From Solwaraspora sp. WMMD1047 (lineage in GTDB: Bacteria; Actinomycetota; Actinomycetes; Mycobacteriales; Micromonosporaceae), in NCBI RefSeq assembly GCF_029626155.1, contig NZ_JARUBL010000001.1:1488001-1552000 (forward strand): a stretch of 64,000 nt of DNA. The letters are read 5' to 3'. Of the stretch, positions 41,292 to 50,356 are shown one piece after another. The position numbers and the translations under genes were made by a program. Under the pieces are notes generated by a model that saw only the letters and a program-made list of their open reading frames with translations, was not told where the DNA came from and searched no databases. Every line of letters starts with the position of its first letter. The stretch's first letter is position 1.

Positions 41292-41705
41292 TCAACCGTC
41301 GGGGGTGAACAACCCCTGGATGCCGACCACGATGGCGATCAGGCCGAAGATCGCCAGGAGCAGGCCGACCCCGGTCGCGGCGTCCGCGGCCACCGGCCCG
41401 CCGCCCGCCGGGGCCTCGGCGCGGTTGGCCCGCCGGCCGGTCAACCGGTCCCACAGCAGGGCGACGCCGACACCGAGCCCGACCACCTCGTAGTGGAACA
41501 CCCGGGGTCCCGAGATCAGGTGGACCAGCAGGTAGTACCCGCCCGTCACCAGGGCGACGATCCCGACCACCCAGCCGAACGGCGCCATCCGGTCGGCGAA
41601 CCGACCCAGGTCGTCACCGACCCGGGGCAGCCGGCGCAGCAGGGCGATGGCGAGCAGGAACCCGCCAACGATGTTGGCGAGGTCGAGTAGCAGGGCCATG
41701 ATCAT
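41292..41705 (-). CDS. Small membrane protein, four helices
   Basis: 137 residues from the ATG at 41705 with GGAG 8 bases upstream. Hydrophobic segments: LLLDLANIVGGFLLAIALL, APFGWVVGIVALVTGGYYLL, EVVGLGVGVALLWDRLTG and GVGLLLAIFGLIAIVVGIQG. Unknown function. Divergent from the Hsp70-like gene. Confidence 0.75.
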   Translation of the reverse strand: MIMALLLDLANIVGGFLLAIALLRRLPRVGDDLGRFADRMAPFGWVVGIVALVTGGYYLLVHLISGPRVFHYEVVGLGVGVALLWDRLTGRRANRAEAPAGGGPVAADAATGVGLLLAIFGLIAIVVGIQGLFTPDG

Positions 41706-41791
41706 TTCGTCGGCTCCGGTACGCTGCGGTGATCGATGTCGATCGAAAGCGTAATGGAGGTCGAGCCGACGCGCTCGCGTAGGCTGGGCTC

Positions 41792-44083
41792 ATGGCCGAC
41801 CCGGTGTTCCGGCTCAGTGTGGACTACGGAACCTCGAACACCGTCGCGGTACTCGCCGAACCGGGCCGGCCCAGCCGCCCGCTGCTCGTCGACGGCCGTC
41901 CGCAGTTGCCGTCCGCCGTCTGCCTGAACCCGGCCGGGTCGCTGCTGGTCGGGCAGGCGGCGCTCTACATGGCACAGTTCCATCCGGAGTCGTTCGAGCC
42001 GTACCCGAAACGGCACATCGACGAGGACATCCTTCTCCTGGGCGGCCGGGAGGTCCCGGTCGGCGACGCCATCGCCGCCGTGTACCGGCAGGTGGCGACC
42101 GAGTTCGCCCGGGTCACCGGCGGCACGGCGCCCGGCGAGGTGGTGCTGACCCACCCGGCGGCCTGGGGCGCGGCCCGGCAGGAGACGCTGCTGCGGGCCG
42201 CTTACCGGGCCGGCTGGGTCCGCCCCCGGCTGGTCGCCGAACCGGTGGCCGCCGCCGCCGCGTTCGTCGCGGGCCACGAGGCCCGGCTGCCGGTCGGCGC
42301 CCACGCCCTGGTGTACGACCTGGGCGCCGGCACCTTCGACGTGGCGATCGTGCGGCGCGACGCCGCCGGTTTCGTGGTCCGGGTCGCCGACGGCCTCGAC
42401 GACGTGGGCGGCGCCGACATCGACCACGGCATCGTCTCCTACCTGACCAGCAGCTACTCCGGGCGGGTCGGGGAGCGCATCCGGGAGCTGTCCCAGCCGA
42501 CCACCCCGGAGCAGCGCCGTACCCGTTGGCGGTTCCTGGACGACGTCCGGACCGCCAAGGAACTGCTCGCCACCACCCCCGGAGTCTTCGTACGGATCCC
42601 GGGGGTGGACGACGGCGCGCCCCTGGGACGCGAGGAACTGGACCGGATCACCCGGCCCCTGCTCGACCGGACCCTGCACACGACCAGCTCGTTGCTGGCG
42701 CGCGCCGGCCTCGGCGCCGCCGACATCCACGCCACCTTCCTGGTCGGTGGTGCGACCCGGCTCCCGCTGGTCGCCACCCTGCTGCACCAGGCGCTGCAGC
42801 GCCCCCCGGTCCTGCTGGAACAGCCCGAGCTCGTCGTCGCGGAGGGCGGCCTGCACGCGGTCGCCCCGCCCGCCGCCCTCTCGGTCGCGGCCGTCCCGCC
42901 CGCCGCCTCCTCGGTCGCGGTCGCCTCGACGGTGCCGCACGGGACGGCCGATGCGGGTCCCGTCGCCGCTCCGGCAGGCGGGATCCGGGGCCTGGCGCGC
43001 CGGCGGTCGACCCGGATCGGCGCCGCCGCGGCGGTACTGGTGCTGCTGACGGCCGGCGGCGCGATCGCGGCCGTCAGCGGCCGTGACCAGGAGCCGACCC
43101 CGCAACCAACCCGGCCGCCCGGCTACGCCCACGCGGGCACCCTGCTCACCGGCCGACCGGCCTGCGTGGCGGCCTGGAACCCGGCCGGCACCCACTACGC
43201 CGTGACGAGTGCCGACATCGGCCTGGAGATCTACCAGCGGGACGGGAAGCTGCTCCGCACATTCCCCGTGCAGCTGGCCCGGAACGGGCGGTGCTACCTG
43301 AACCACCCCGCAATCTACTGGACGTCGGACGGCGTGACGGTGGCGGTAATCGGCGGCAGCGAGCCCTACCGGGAGAAGTTGCACCTCTTCAACGTGGAGA
43401 CGGGTGACATGACGGTGGCGCGGACCGGTTCGCAGCCGGTCTACGATCCCCCCACCTGGCACCCGGACGGCTCGGCCCTGCTCGTGCATCTCGGCCGGCG
43501 CATCGTGGTGGCCGGACCGGACGGCCGGCCTGACCGCAACCTCTTCCCTGACGGTCTGGAAACCGTCGATTACAGCGCCCGCTCGATCAGCATCGCCCCG
43601 GTCGGCGACATGTTCGCGGTCACCTGGTACGACGCCGGCCAAGAGGATGGTCCGCTGTTCGAGATCCGCCGGTTCTCCGACGGGTCGCTGGTGACAACCG
43701 TCGGCCGGGCCTCGGAGAGCGGCGAGGCCGAGTTGCTCGCCTACCACCCGGCCGGCAACCTGGTTGCGGTCGGCATCAACGAGTTCGGTGTCGAGGTGTG
43801 GGAGACCGCCGGCTGGAGCCGGGTCGCCACCCTCTACGGCCCGACCGGCTCGATCACTGATGTCCGGTGGTCGGGCAACGGCGAATATCTCCTTGCCACC
43901 AGCCACGGACATCAGAAGGTGCACGTCTTCCGGACCGGCGACTGGCAGACGGTGGGCGAGCTGGGCCCGCACGAGGAGTCCCGCCGCAAGATCGGGGTCT
44001 ACGCCGGCACCGTCGACAACAATGGTCGCGTGCTGCTGGTGCCACAGGGGCCGCGCGGGATCGACGTGTTCGACCTGTCCTGA
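41792..44083 (+). CDS. Hsp70-like ATPase with membrane helix and beta-propeller-like tail
   Basis: 763 residues from an ATG at 41792. Residues ~1-360 form an actin/Hsp70-type ATPase: phosphate-1 VDYGTSNTVAVL, phosphate-2 ALVYDLGAGTFDVAI, and the adenosine motif FLVGGATRLPLV. Instead of the Hsp70 substrate domain there is an Ala/Pro-rich linker, a membrane helix (IGAAAAVLVLLTAGGAIAAV, ~406-425) and ~320 extracellular residues with WD40/propeller-like repeats (ACVAAWNPAGTHYAVTS, YDPPTWHPDGSALLVH, LLAYHPAGNLVAVGI, DVRWSGNGEYLLATS). ATPase faces the cytoplasm, propeller outside, so it may relay signals or assemble a surface complex. Such fusions occur in Micromonosporaceae; role unknown. Confidence 0.85.
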   Translation: MADPVFRLSVDYGTSNTVAVLAEPGRPSRPLLVDGRPQLPSAVCLNPAGSLLVGQAALYMAQFHPESFEPYPKRHIDEDILLLGGREVPVGDAIAAVYRQVATEFARVTGGTAPGEVVLTHPAAWGAARQETLLRAAYRAGWVRPRLVAEPVAAAAAFVAGHEARLPVGAHALVYDLGAGTFDVAIVRRDAAGFVVRVADGLDDVGGADIDHGIVSYLTSSYSGRVGERIRELSQPTTPEQRRTRWRFLDDVRTAKELLATTPGVFVRIPGVDDGAPLGREELDRITRPLLDRTLHTTSSLLARAGLGAADIHATFLVGGATRLPLVATLLHQALQRPPVLLEQPELVVAEGGLHAVAPPAALSVAAVPPAASSVAVASTVPHGTADAGPVAAPAGGIRGLARRRSTRIGAAAAVLVLLTAGGAIAAVSGRDQEPTPQPTRPPGYAHAGTLLTGRPACVAAWNPAGTHYAVTSADIGLEIYQRDGKLLRTFPVQLARNGRCYLNHPAIYWTSDGVTVAVIGGSEPYREKLHLFNVETGDMTVARTGSQPVYDPPTWHPDGSALLVHLGRRIVVAGPDGRPDRNLFPDGLETVDYSARSISIAPVGDMFAVTWYDAGQEDGPLFEIRRFSDGSLVTTVGRASESGEAELLAYHPAGNLVAVGINEFGVEVWETAGWSRVATLYGPTGSITDVRWSGNGEYLLATSHGHQKVHVFRTGDWQTVGELGPHEESRRKIGVYAGTVDNNGRVLLVPQGPRGIDVFDLS

Positions 44084-44187
44084 CCGATGGCGCACCAACT
44101 GGCGTTTCTCGACCTCGCGCGGGAGTCACCGGCGACGACGTAGGTAGAGGTCCATCGCCGAGAAGGCGCCCGGTCCGGGAAGTTCGG

Positions 44188-44260
44188 CGCGCCCGGCAGG
44201 ATTCGAACCTGCGGCCTTGGGATTAGAAGTCCCCTGCTCTATCCGCTGAGCTACGGGCGC
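44188..44260 (-). tRNA. tRNA-Arg (anticodon TCT)
   Basis: Minus strand. Acceptor GCGCCCG pairs with CGGGCGC; D-arm GCTC/GAGC; anticodon loop CTTCTAA with anticodon TCT; T-arm GCAGG-TTCGAAT-CCTGC. Length 73 without encoded CCA. The first anticodon-stem pair (G27-A43) is a mismatch. Reads AGA codons, rare in this genome. Confidence 0.95.
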
Positions 44261-44315
44261 ATGGTGGCCAGAAGAGGCTACCGCCCCGAAGACCGCTGGC
44301 CGAACGGCCGAGGGG

Positions 44316-45251
44316 GTGACGTTGCGGCCTGCAGAGACTAGGTTTCCATGCGTGCGTGCCACGAGCACCAGGTTTCTGCCCATGCTGGTGTCGGCCGACG
44401 ACACCCGCTACGGCGAGGAGCACCTGCTGGACGACTTCACCGAGGACATGGCGATCGGCTATGCCTTCGGTCCACCGTACGGTGACAGGCTCGTGACCTG
44501 GGCGGACCTGGAGCGACTCCGGATGGGTGGGCGGGTGCTGCGGCGCACCGCGACCGACAACCTGTACGCGGCCCTGACCCGGCTGCGGATTCACGGCCAG
44601 CCGCCGGCGCTGATGCTCTCGTTCGACGGCCTGGAATCCAGCGCGCTGCTGGTGGACGAGTTCTGGGACGACCTGGAACGCTCGGTCCCCGGTGACCTGG
44701 TGGTCGGGGTGCCGGCCCGGGATGTCGTGATCATCACCGGCACCGAGTCCCCGCCGGGCCTGGAGAAGGCGCGGCGGGCGGTCGACCGGGTCTTCTTCGC
44801 CGGCGACCAGCATCTGCTCAGCCGTGACCTACTGGTGTGGCGGCAGGGCGGATGGCAGCCGTTCGGCCCGCCGACCGGCCGGTCCGGGCAGCTACCGCGC
44901 TGGCAGGAGCCGCCACCCCCGGCCGGCCCCACGTCCGGTCCGCCACCACGCCAGTACCGCTCCATCGACCGCTGGTCCGACGAGCCCGCCCCGGCCGACT
45001 GGGCCGACGACGACGAGCCGGCGGATTATGACCCGGAGCCGGCCGACTGGCCCGACGAGCGGACCCCGGTCAGCCGGTCGGACGAGCCCGATCCGCCGCA
45101 CTGGGAGCGGGGTCGGCCGCCCCGCCCGGGGCCGCCCCCGGAGCCGCGTCCACCGCGTCAGCCGGGTCGGCCACCGGTCCGCTGGTCGGACGCGCCGCCC
45201 CCGGAGGAGTTCGGCCGACGAAGGCGTCGGCCCAACGGGCCACTTCGCTGA
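44316..45251 (+). CDS. DUF1444-like protein with long Pro-rich acidic tail
   Basis: 311 residues from a GTG at 44316; an ATG at 44382 is possible. Residues ~20-170 look like the DUF1444 domain (DDFTEDMAIGYAFGPPYGDR, LERSVPGDLVVGVPARDVVI). The remaining ~140 residues are disordered, with repeated P/D/W/R segments (EPAPADWADDDEPADYDPEP, PPHWERGRPP). The tail overlaps the convergent hydrolase gene by 182 bp. DUF1444 proteins have no known function. The tail is probably poorly conserved. Confidence 0.75.
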   Translation: MTLRPAETRFPCVRATSTRFLPMLVSADDTRYGEEHLLDDFTEDMAIGYAFGPPYGDRLVTWADLERLRMGGRVLRRTATDNLYAALTRLRIHGQPPALMLSFDGLESSALLVDEFWDDLERSVPGDLVVGVPARDVVIITGTESPPGLEKARRAVDRVFFAGDQHLLSRDLLVWRQGGWQPFGPPTGRSGQLPRWQEPPPPAGPTSGPPPRQYRSIDRWSDEPAPADWADDDEPADYDPEPADWPDERTPVSRSDEPDPPHWERGRPPRPGPPPEPRPPRQPGRPPVRWSDAPPPEEFGRRRRRPNGPLR

Positions 45252-46155
45252 GCACCCGCTCCCGCACCGCCGACCCGGAGAGCACCAGGTCGTGCAGGCC
45301 ACCGTCGAACCGGGCGATGGTGACGTGCCGGCCGAGCCGGGGCGCCGCCCTGACCATGTGTTCCACGTCGAGCACCGCGTCGGCAAGCGTCGCCGCCTCG
45401 TCCCAGCGCCGGCCCCGGAAGCTGCGGGTCGAGCAGGCCAGCAGAATCGGCACCGGGATCCGCAGCCCGGCCCGGACCTGGCGCTGGCCGCGCCGGATCG
45501 CCCCCAGCCAGCCGGCCCGGACCGGGAACCCGGCGAGCGGCTTCCAGGTCAGGTCGTAGTTCCACTCGCCCCGGTGATCGGCGTGGAGGCTCTGCCCGTA
45601 CACCGGTGAGAGCCCGAGCGGGACGATCCGGTAGGGCGCCAGGCGGCCCAGCCGGTCGACGGTGGCCGCGAGGGGTCGCCGCTCGAACCAGGAGGCGTTG
45701 AAGTCGAAGAACGGGCTGTTCAGGAAGATCCCGTCCACCAGGCCCGCGTCCCGGCGGGCGTCGGCCCAGAGTACGGCGATCAGCCCGCCGGTCGAGTGGC
45801 CGTTGACCAGCAGCGTGTCGTGCCCGTCGGTGTCCCGGATGATCCGGGCCGCCTCGTCCAGCTCCGGGAAGTACTCGGTCAGGTCGCGGCAGAAGTTCGC
45901 GGTCTGGTGCGGGAGCAGGCTGCGCCCGTACTTGCGCAGGTCGAGGGCGTAGAAGTCCCAGCCCCGCTCGCGGTAGAAGTCGGCCAGGTGGGTCTGGAAG
46001 AAGTAGTCGATGAAGCCGTGCACGTAGAGGACCGCCCGACCGGTCGGGCGGTCGGCCCGGCTCCGGATCAGGGTGGCCTCGACCGGCCCCTCATCGTCCG
46101 TGCCCAGGTCGATCTTCTGGCATTCGTACGGCTCGCCGAGCACATCGGGATCCAC
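45070..46155 (-). CDS. Alpha/beta hydrolase (lysophospholipase-like)
   Basis: 361 residues from an ATG at 46155. Hydrolase_4-type motifs: VLYVHGFIDYFFQTH (oxyanion-hole region), WDFYALDLRKYGRSLLPHQ, nucleophile in LLVNGHSTGGLIAVLWADA (Ser~123) and a late His in RFDGGLHDLVLSGS. Likely a cytoplasmic esterase or lysophospholipase. The last ~50 residues are low-complexity (Ala/Pro/Asp) and lie antisense to the end of the upstream convergent gene; the functional enzyme probably ends earlier. Confidence 0.88.
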   Translation of the reverse strand: MDPDVLGEPYECQKIDLGTDDEGPVEATLIRSRADRPTGRAVLYVHGFIDYFFQTHLADFYRERGWDFYALDLRKYGRSLLPHQTANFCRDLTEYFPELDEAARIIRDTDGHDTLLVNGHSTGGLIAVLWADARRDAGLVDGIFLNSPFFDFNASWFERRPLAATVDRLGRLAPYRIVPLGLSPVYGQSLHADHRGEWNYDLTWKPLAGFPVRAGWLGAIRRGQRQVRAGLRIPVPILLACSTRSFRGRRWDEAATLADAVLDVEHMVRAAPRLGRHVTIARFDGGLHDLVLSGSAVRERVLSEVARWADAFVGRTPPGAARPTSGPVADPADAVDAAPGAAPGGAADPAPSAADRARPTG

Positions 46156-46361
46156 GACGCCGACGTTACCGTGCCGGCCGGTGCCTCCGGATGATCAACT
46201 TCTCGTCGCGATGTAGCACATCGCCGCTTGATCAGGCGGTTGTCCACAGGCCGCCGGTTCATCCACAGCTCCGCAGATCCGGTCGCCGGGGCCGGCCGGA
46301 CTCGGCCAGGCTCTTGCCACGAGTCGACTCGGACCTGACGGCCTGGAGATGTGGAGACGCG

Positions 46362-47165
46362 ATGTTCGATACCTACGTGACGATTGTCGGCAACGTGCTG
46401 ACCGCGCCCGAGTGGCGGCGTACCCAGAGCAACGCCATGGTGGCCAACTTCAAGGTCGCCTCGACCGCCCGCCGGCTCGACCGGGAGAGCGGCCAGTGGG
46501 TCGACGGGAACTCCCTGCGGGTGCGGGTCAACTGCTGGCGGAAGCTCGCCGAGGGGGTGGCCGTCTCGGTCGGGGTCGGCGACCCGGTGGTGGTGTTCGG
46601 GCGGATGTACACCCGGGACTGGACCGACGAGGCGGGCAACCACCGCACCCTCTACGAGATGGAGGCGGTGGCGGTCGGCCACGACCTGTCCAGGGGGCGG
46701 GCGCGGTTCCTGCGCAACCGGCCGAACGTGACAAGCATCGTCGAGGACGCCGAGGCCGATGCCCGGGTGAACGGTGAGCGCACCGAGCCGGTCCCGGACC
46801 ACGAGGTGCCGGCCCGCCCGGACGGCCGCGCGTTCGAGGACGACTTCGACCTGCCGGTGCTGCCGGCCGGGGTCCGGGAGATCGAGCGGGACAGCCGGGT
46901 GCTGCTCGACCGGCTGCCGGGCGAGGGCGACCACGATTCCGACGGTCCGGCCGACGTCGACCTGCCCGGCCGGATCGAGGCCGCCGAGGGTGGGCCGGTC
47001 GGTACGGGTTCGGCCGGCTCGGAAGCCGCCGGAGACCTGGCCGGGGAGGGCCTGGAAGGTGACGGTTCCGACGGCAGCGCCGGCGCCGAGGACGGTGACG
47101 GCGAGGCCGGTGGCCTGCCGCGTCGCGGTAGGCGGGCGCGGGGTCGGGTTCCCGTCCCGGCCTGA
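46362..47165 (+). CDS. ssb: Single-stranded DNA-binding protein
   Basis: 267 residues from an ATG at 46362 with GGAGA upstream. OB-fold motifs: YVTIVGNVLTAPEWRRTQSN, MVANFKVASTARRLDRESG, LRVRVNCWRKLAEGVAVSVG, VVVFGRMYTRDWTDEAGN. The remaining ~140 residues form an acidic, Gly/Asp/Glu-rich tail, typical of an interaction tail but without the usual D-D-I-P-F tip; it ends in basic residues (RRGRRARGRVPVPA). Long for an SSB. From codon ~53 to near the end it is duplicated at 51028-51638. Confidence 0.9.
   Translation: MFDTYVTIVGNVLTAPEWRRTQSNAMVANFKVASTARRLDRESGQWVDGNSLRVRVNCWRKLAEGVAVSVGVGDPVVVFGRMYTRDWTDEAGNHRTLYEMEAVAVGHDLSRGRARFLRNRPNVTSIVEDAEADARVNGERTEPVPDHEVPARPDGRAFEDDFDLPVLPAGVREIERDSRVLLDRLPGEGDHDSDGPADVDLPGRIEAAEGGPVGTGSAGSEAAGDLAGEGLEGDGSDGSAGAEDGDGEAGGLPRRGRRARGRVPVPA
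46519..47129 (+). repeat. Left copy of the 611-bp ssb duplication
   Basis: Ungapped near-identical match to 51028-51638. The first 43 bases are identical; differences are clustered in the next ~80, then few. The left edge falls inside ssb at GGGTGCGGGTCAACTGCTGG. Confidence 0.9.
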
Positions 47166-47508
47166 GGTTCCTGCCGGTGCCGGGCTTCCCCGCCGGTGCC
47201 GGAGGCGCCTGCCGGTGCCTGGGGTGCCGGTAGGTGGTGAAGGTGGGGTGGTCGGTCGGCGGCAGGGCCGGCCACCTCACCGACCCGTCACCCTGCCGCG
47301 TCGGGTCACCCGGACAGAAGTGCACCAAAGGCCCAGAGCGACGCTCGTGATCTAGGTCTCGCACCTCTTCTTGCGGCGTCAGCCAAGCGGGCGGGCGACG
47401 GCTGGCGCGGCGGCCCGCCTGCCGTCGGACTGGCGCAGTCACGGCCAGGCCCTATCCGGGGGCGGCGGCCGGTGACGGCACCCCTGCGAGGCGGCAGGGC
47501 GGTCTGTC

Positions 47509-47633
47509 GGTGACGGAAGGCGTCACGATGACGTTTCTCGCCGCCTCTCTAATACTCCTTAGAACCTTTGACAACGACAGAACAAGTAATAGAAGAGGAC
47601 CTGAGTTTCATCATCGTGACGCCTTCCGTCACC
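47509..47633. repeat. 125-bp unit with perfect 23-bp terminal inverted repeats
   Basis: The arm 47509-47531 begins GGTGACGGAAGGCGTCACG and ends ATGA; 47611-47633 is its exact reverse complement. Each arm also folds on itself (GTGACG-GAAGG-CGTCAC). The interior of 79 bp has no gene. No target-site duplication is evident. It may be a MITE, a recombinase or replication site, or a regulatory RNA. Confidence 0.85.
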
Positions 47634-47797
47634 TGGGCGTCGTCCTCGGCGTCGCCACCGGCGCTCACCCGCCTCGCATGGCGCCATCACTGCGCCACGG
47701 GCGGCCCTCCCCAACGCGACGACCCGACGAGGCGGTGACGGCTGACGCTAAATCGGCTCGGCCCCAGGGTGCAGGCACCGCAGCTACGATGGCGTCG

Positions 47798-47838
47798 GCC
47801 TTCATCCAATATGAAGGCGTTTAGGGGGTCATACCCCC
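47798..47838 (-). terminator. Two tandem hairpins after the Ntn-like gene
   Basis: GCCTTCAT-CCAAT-ATGAAGGC (47798-47818) and GGGGGT-CAT-ACCCCC (47824-47838). They start 5 bp beyond the stop of the minus-strand gene at 47843, so transcription of that gene probably ends here. Confidence 0.65.
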
Positions 47839-47842
47839 TCCC

Positions 47843-48748
47843 TCACTTCTTCTTCTGGTTGGCCTGGTACATCGGGTGCGACGGCAGCAACCGCACGGAC
47901 ATCAACATGTCGACATCACCACCCGAGGCGTTGAGGTACCTGATCCGCTCGATGGTCTGCACGGCGTGCTGACACACCGTCTGCGGCGCGAAAGACACCG
48001 AGTCGTCGCCGGTACCGCGATAGAAGAACGACGGTTGACTGAGACTCGGCCTGCCCGCACGAGACGTTACCAAGAACTGTTCATTCCCAGTGCCGGACGG
48101 TCGGGGCAGGCAGGTGATCATTACCTCTCTGCCCACCGTCGGGTCGCGTTCGGCAACCAGCCGAATAACGCCGGTGAGGATGTCTGCGGCTCGGGCGGGA
48201 TCTCCCCCGGCCTTCATTACCCTCTTCAGCCCTCTCATGGCCGCACGGAACTCTTCAGGTCTCATGAGTGCGCCGGCTCGCGCCAGAAAGAACGAGCGTG
48301 GCCGCGCAGTTCTGTTTCTCATCGCGCGCAGCCACGTGAACTCTTTCGTGGGGGCGCGCAGGGTGCCGCGCTTGTCGTGGAAGTTGCTGATGAGCCCGAC
48401 GTACCCGAGGTGTGTGCCGTCGAGCTGCGGCGCCCATCCGACCAAGGAGAACGCCTGAGGGTGCGGGACTCGCCTGCTTTCCAGCCAGTCAGTTGCTCCA
48501 TTGAGGAGGGAAGCGTACAGATCGTGAACTGATCTCGCGCCACCGACTATCTCGGTGATCCAGTCGTCCACTGGCTTGACGTTGCGATGATCCCGGTAGG
48601 CGTTCCCGGTGAAGGCAATGCTTGCCATATTGCACCAGACAACGGCCTTGTTCCATTCACCAGTGAGAGGCTTGCGCGCTACCGAAAGACGCCTGTCGGA
48701 AGCCTGCATCACGAACGAGTCGCAGGACAGCGCGAGAAGGAGTGTCAA
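47843..48748 (-). CDS. Putative Ntn-hydrolase-like protein of the element
   Basis: 301 residues from an ATG at 48748. The start TLLLALSCDSFVMQASDRRL, followed by NKAVVWCNMASIAFTGNA, resembles the N-terminal strands of proteasome-like Ntn hydrolases (Thr at position 2, ASDRR motif). The middle has FSLVGWAPQLDGTHLGYVGL; the C-terminus is Lys-rich. If Met is removed, Thr2 could be the nucleophile, but this is motif-level inference. Codon use and GC are closer to average bacterial genes than to its neighbours. It lies between the two ssb copies and beside a broken recombinase. Confidence 0.55.
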   Translation of the reverse strand: MTLLLALSCDSFVMQASDRRLSVARKPLTGEWNKAVVWCNMASIAFTGNAYRDHRNVKPVDDWITEIVGGARSVHDLYASLLNGATDWLESRRVPHPQAFSLVGWAPQLDGTHLGYVGLISNFHDKRGTLRAPTKEFTWLRAMRNRTARPRSFFLARAGALMRPEEFRAAMRGLKRVMKAGGDPARAADILTGVIRLVAERDPTVGREVMITCLPRPSGTGNEQFLVTSRAGRPSLSQPSFFYRGTGDDSVSFAPQTVCQHAVQTIERIRYLNASGGDVDMLMSVRLLPSHPMYQANQKKK

Positions 48749-48846
48749 GGGGCCGTGCTCCGATCTTCGCCCGGAAGCGGGTCTACCACGCTACAACTCC
48801 TGTCCACAGAGCACCCCGAGCCGGCCCATCGACAACGTCGAGCAGG

Positions 48847-49970
48847 TCAGACCAACCCACGCTCAGCCCACGTCCGCAAGTCCCCACGCCAGCGACTGTT
48901 GCCGAGCCTGGCAGGGTCCAGCTTCCGCGCACCCTGGTACGTCTTGCCGACCCGCAACTCAAGCAGGAGCGACACCACCTCACGCTGCTGGCCGATGGTC
49001 CGCCGTTCCCGCCTCTCCTCAACACCAGGTCCGACCAGGTCCCGCACCAGGGGTGGCACGTCAACGTGTTCCGCACGCCGCTCGGCATCATCGATGTCGG
49101 CGAGCAACGTCCGCTCGATGGACGCGAGACCGGCAGGGCTGATCTCATCGGGTGCCGCTGCCGCGTACCAGCCTTCGAGCCTCTCCCGCTTGTCCCTGGC
49201 TCTTCCTGCTCTGCCTGCTGACGGCTACTCGCGTCGCGCTCAGGGTTGAGCAGGTCGAGCGCATCCGGTCGGGACAGCCGGGACATGAGCACGGCAACCA
49301 CGAACTGCTCAAGGACCGTCGTCTTCACCGAGACGCAGAACCGTTCGGCGCACAGGTAGGCGTAGTGCGTGCGGTTCTTCTGCACCCGCATCCGTGAGCC
49401 ACACACGTCGCAGAGCGCTGGCCCTGAGAGCAGGTGCCGCACGGTGGTGTCTCGCTGCATCTTCCGCCAAGCGTCGGTCAGGATCGACCGGCACACCGCG
49501 TACGTCTCCGCGTCGAGCAGGGGCTGCCAGTCAGCATCACCAACGATCCTGCCGAGGTGGACCCGCTTGCCGATGTACCCCGGGGTTCTGCAACATCCGG
49601 CCGATCTGACTCAGGCTCCACCCCTTCTTGCCGCCCCGTGGCGTGGGGATGCCTCGGGCGTTGAAGTCCTGAGCGATCGAGTAGCAGGCTTCCCCGCTGG
49701 CCACCCGCCGAGCGGCCTCCCGGATCACCTCGGCGTGTTCCTCCTGGATGACCTGAGCTAGGGCGTCCGTGCCGACCCGGGCCGGCAACGACCGCCAACC
49801 TGTCGGGTCGTACCCCCACGACACGGCGTTCGTGCCGGCGATGCCGGCCACAGAGCGCCGCCCGGTCGCCGGTCCCTCCGGCTTCGGTCGCCCGCCCGGT
49901 CGGCGAGCGACGCCCTCGTAGCGGCCTGGTGCGGAGCGTTGTGTTGGTTGCTCTACAAGAATCAGCGCCA
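48847..49970 (-). pseudogene. Broken large serine recombinase
   Basis: Frames in order show parts of a large serine recombinase without its N-terminal catalytic domain. One holds GYDPTGWRSLPARVG, EEHAEVIREAARRVASGEAC, YSIAQDFNARGIPTPRGGKK (recombinase domain). The next, after a frameshift near 49585, has YIGKRVHLGRIVGDADWQPL and the zinc-ribbon CDVCGSRMRVQKNRTHYAYL-C. A third, after a shift near 49215, holds WYAAAAPDEISPAGLASIER, EVVSLLLELRVGKTYQGARK and RWRGDLRTWAERGLV at the C-terminal end. No resolvase domain with the catalytic Ser is seen upstream. Confidence 0.8.
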
Positions 49971-50356
49971 CATGTTGTGGGAGAACCAGACAGGGTGTCC
50001 GGGCGGGCAGCGGGCAGCCCGCATGTCCGGCCGTACCCCGCCACGGCGATAGCACTGGGGTTGCAGAGTGCCTGCCTGGGGTGTCCGGTCGGCGGTGCCC
50101 GAGTCAAGCACGGTAATACCACCTGCTCGGGGTAATCCTCGCCAAATGGCGGCGCCAGCCTCGGGCAACGGGTGGCCGATGGTGGAGGTTCTCGGCAAGA
50201 GGTTCCGGCACCAGCATCCCAGCTTCTTTCTGCCCACCCCGTCGTGTGGAAACCGCACCTGGCCTGGGAGTTCTTGAGGGCCTCCCTCCGTTGCAGAGGC
50301 GGCCAGTCAGCCAAGACGACGGCTTCAGGACGCCTGGATGGATCTCGCCTAGGACG

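Larger units (their letters stand above)
47166..47842. other. 677-bp region with symmetrical repeats, no certain gene
   Basis: Contains several copies of a GGTGACGG motif (near 47471, 47509 and 47734, and inverted near 47285 and 47627), a 125-bp inverted-repeat unit and two hairpins. The 79-bp centre of the inverted-repeat unit is AT-richer than the surroundings. Open frames here do not look coding. Confidence 0.6.

Noticed and set aside
41702-44098. 798-codon frame antisense to the Hsp70-like gene
   Set aside because: Shadow of a GC-rich gene; the plus strand has all Hsp70 motifs.
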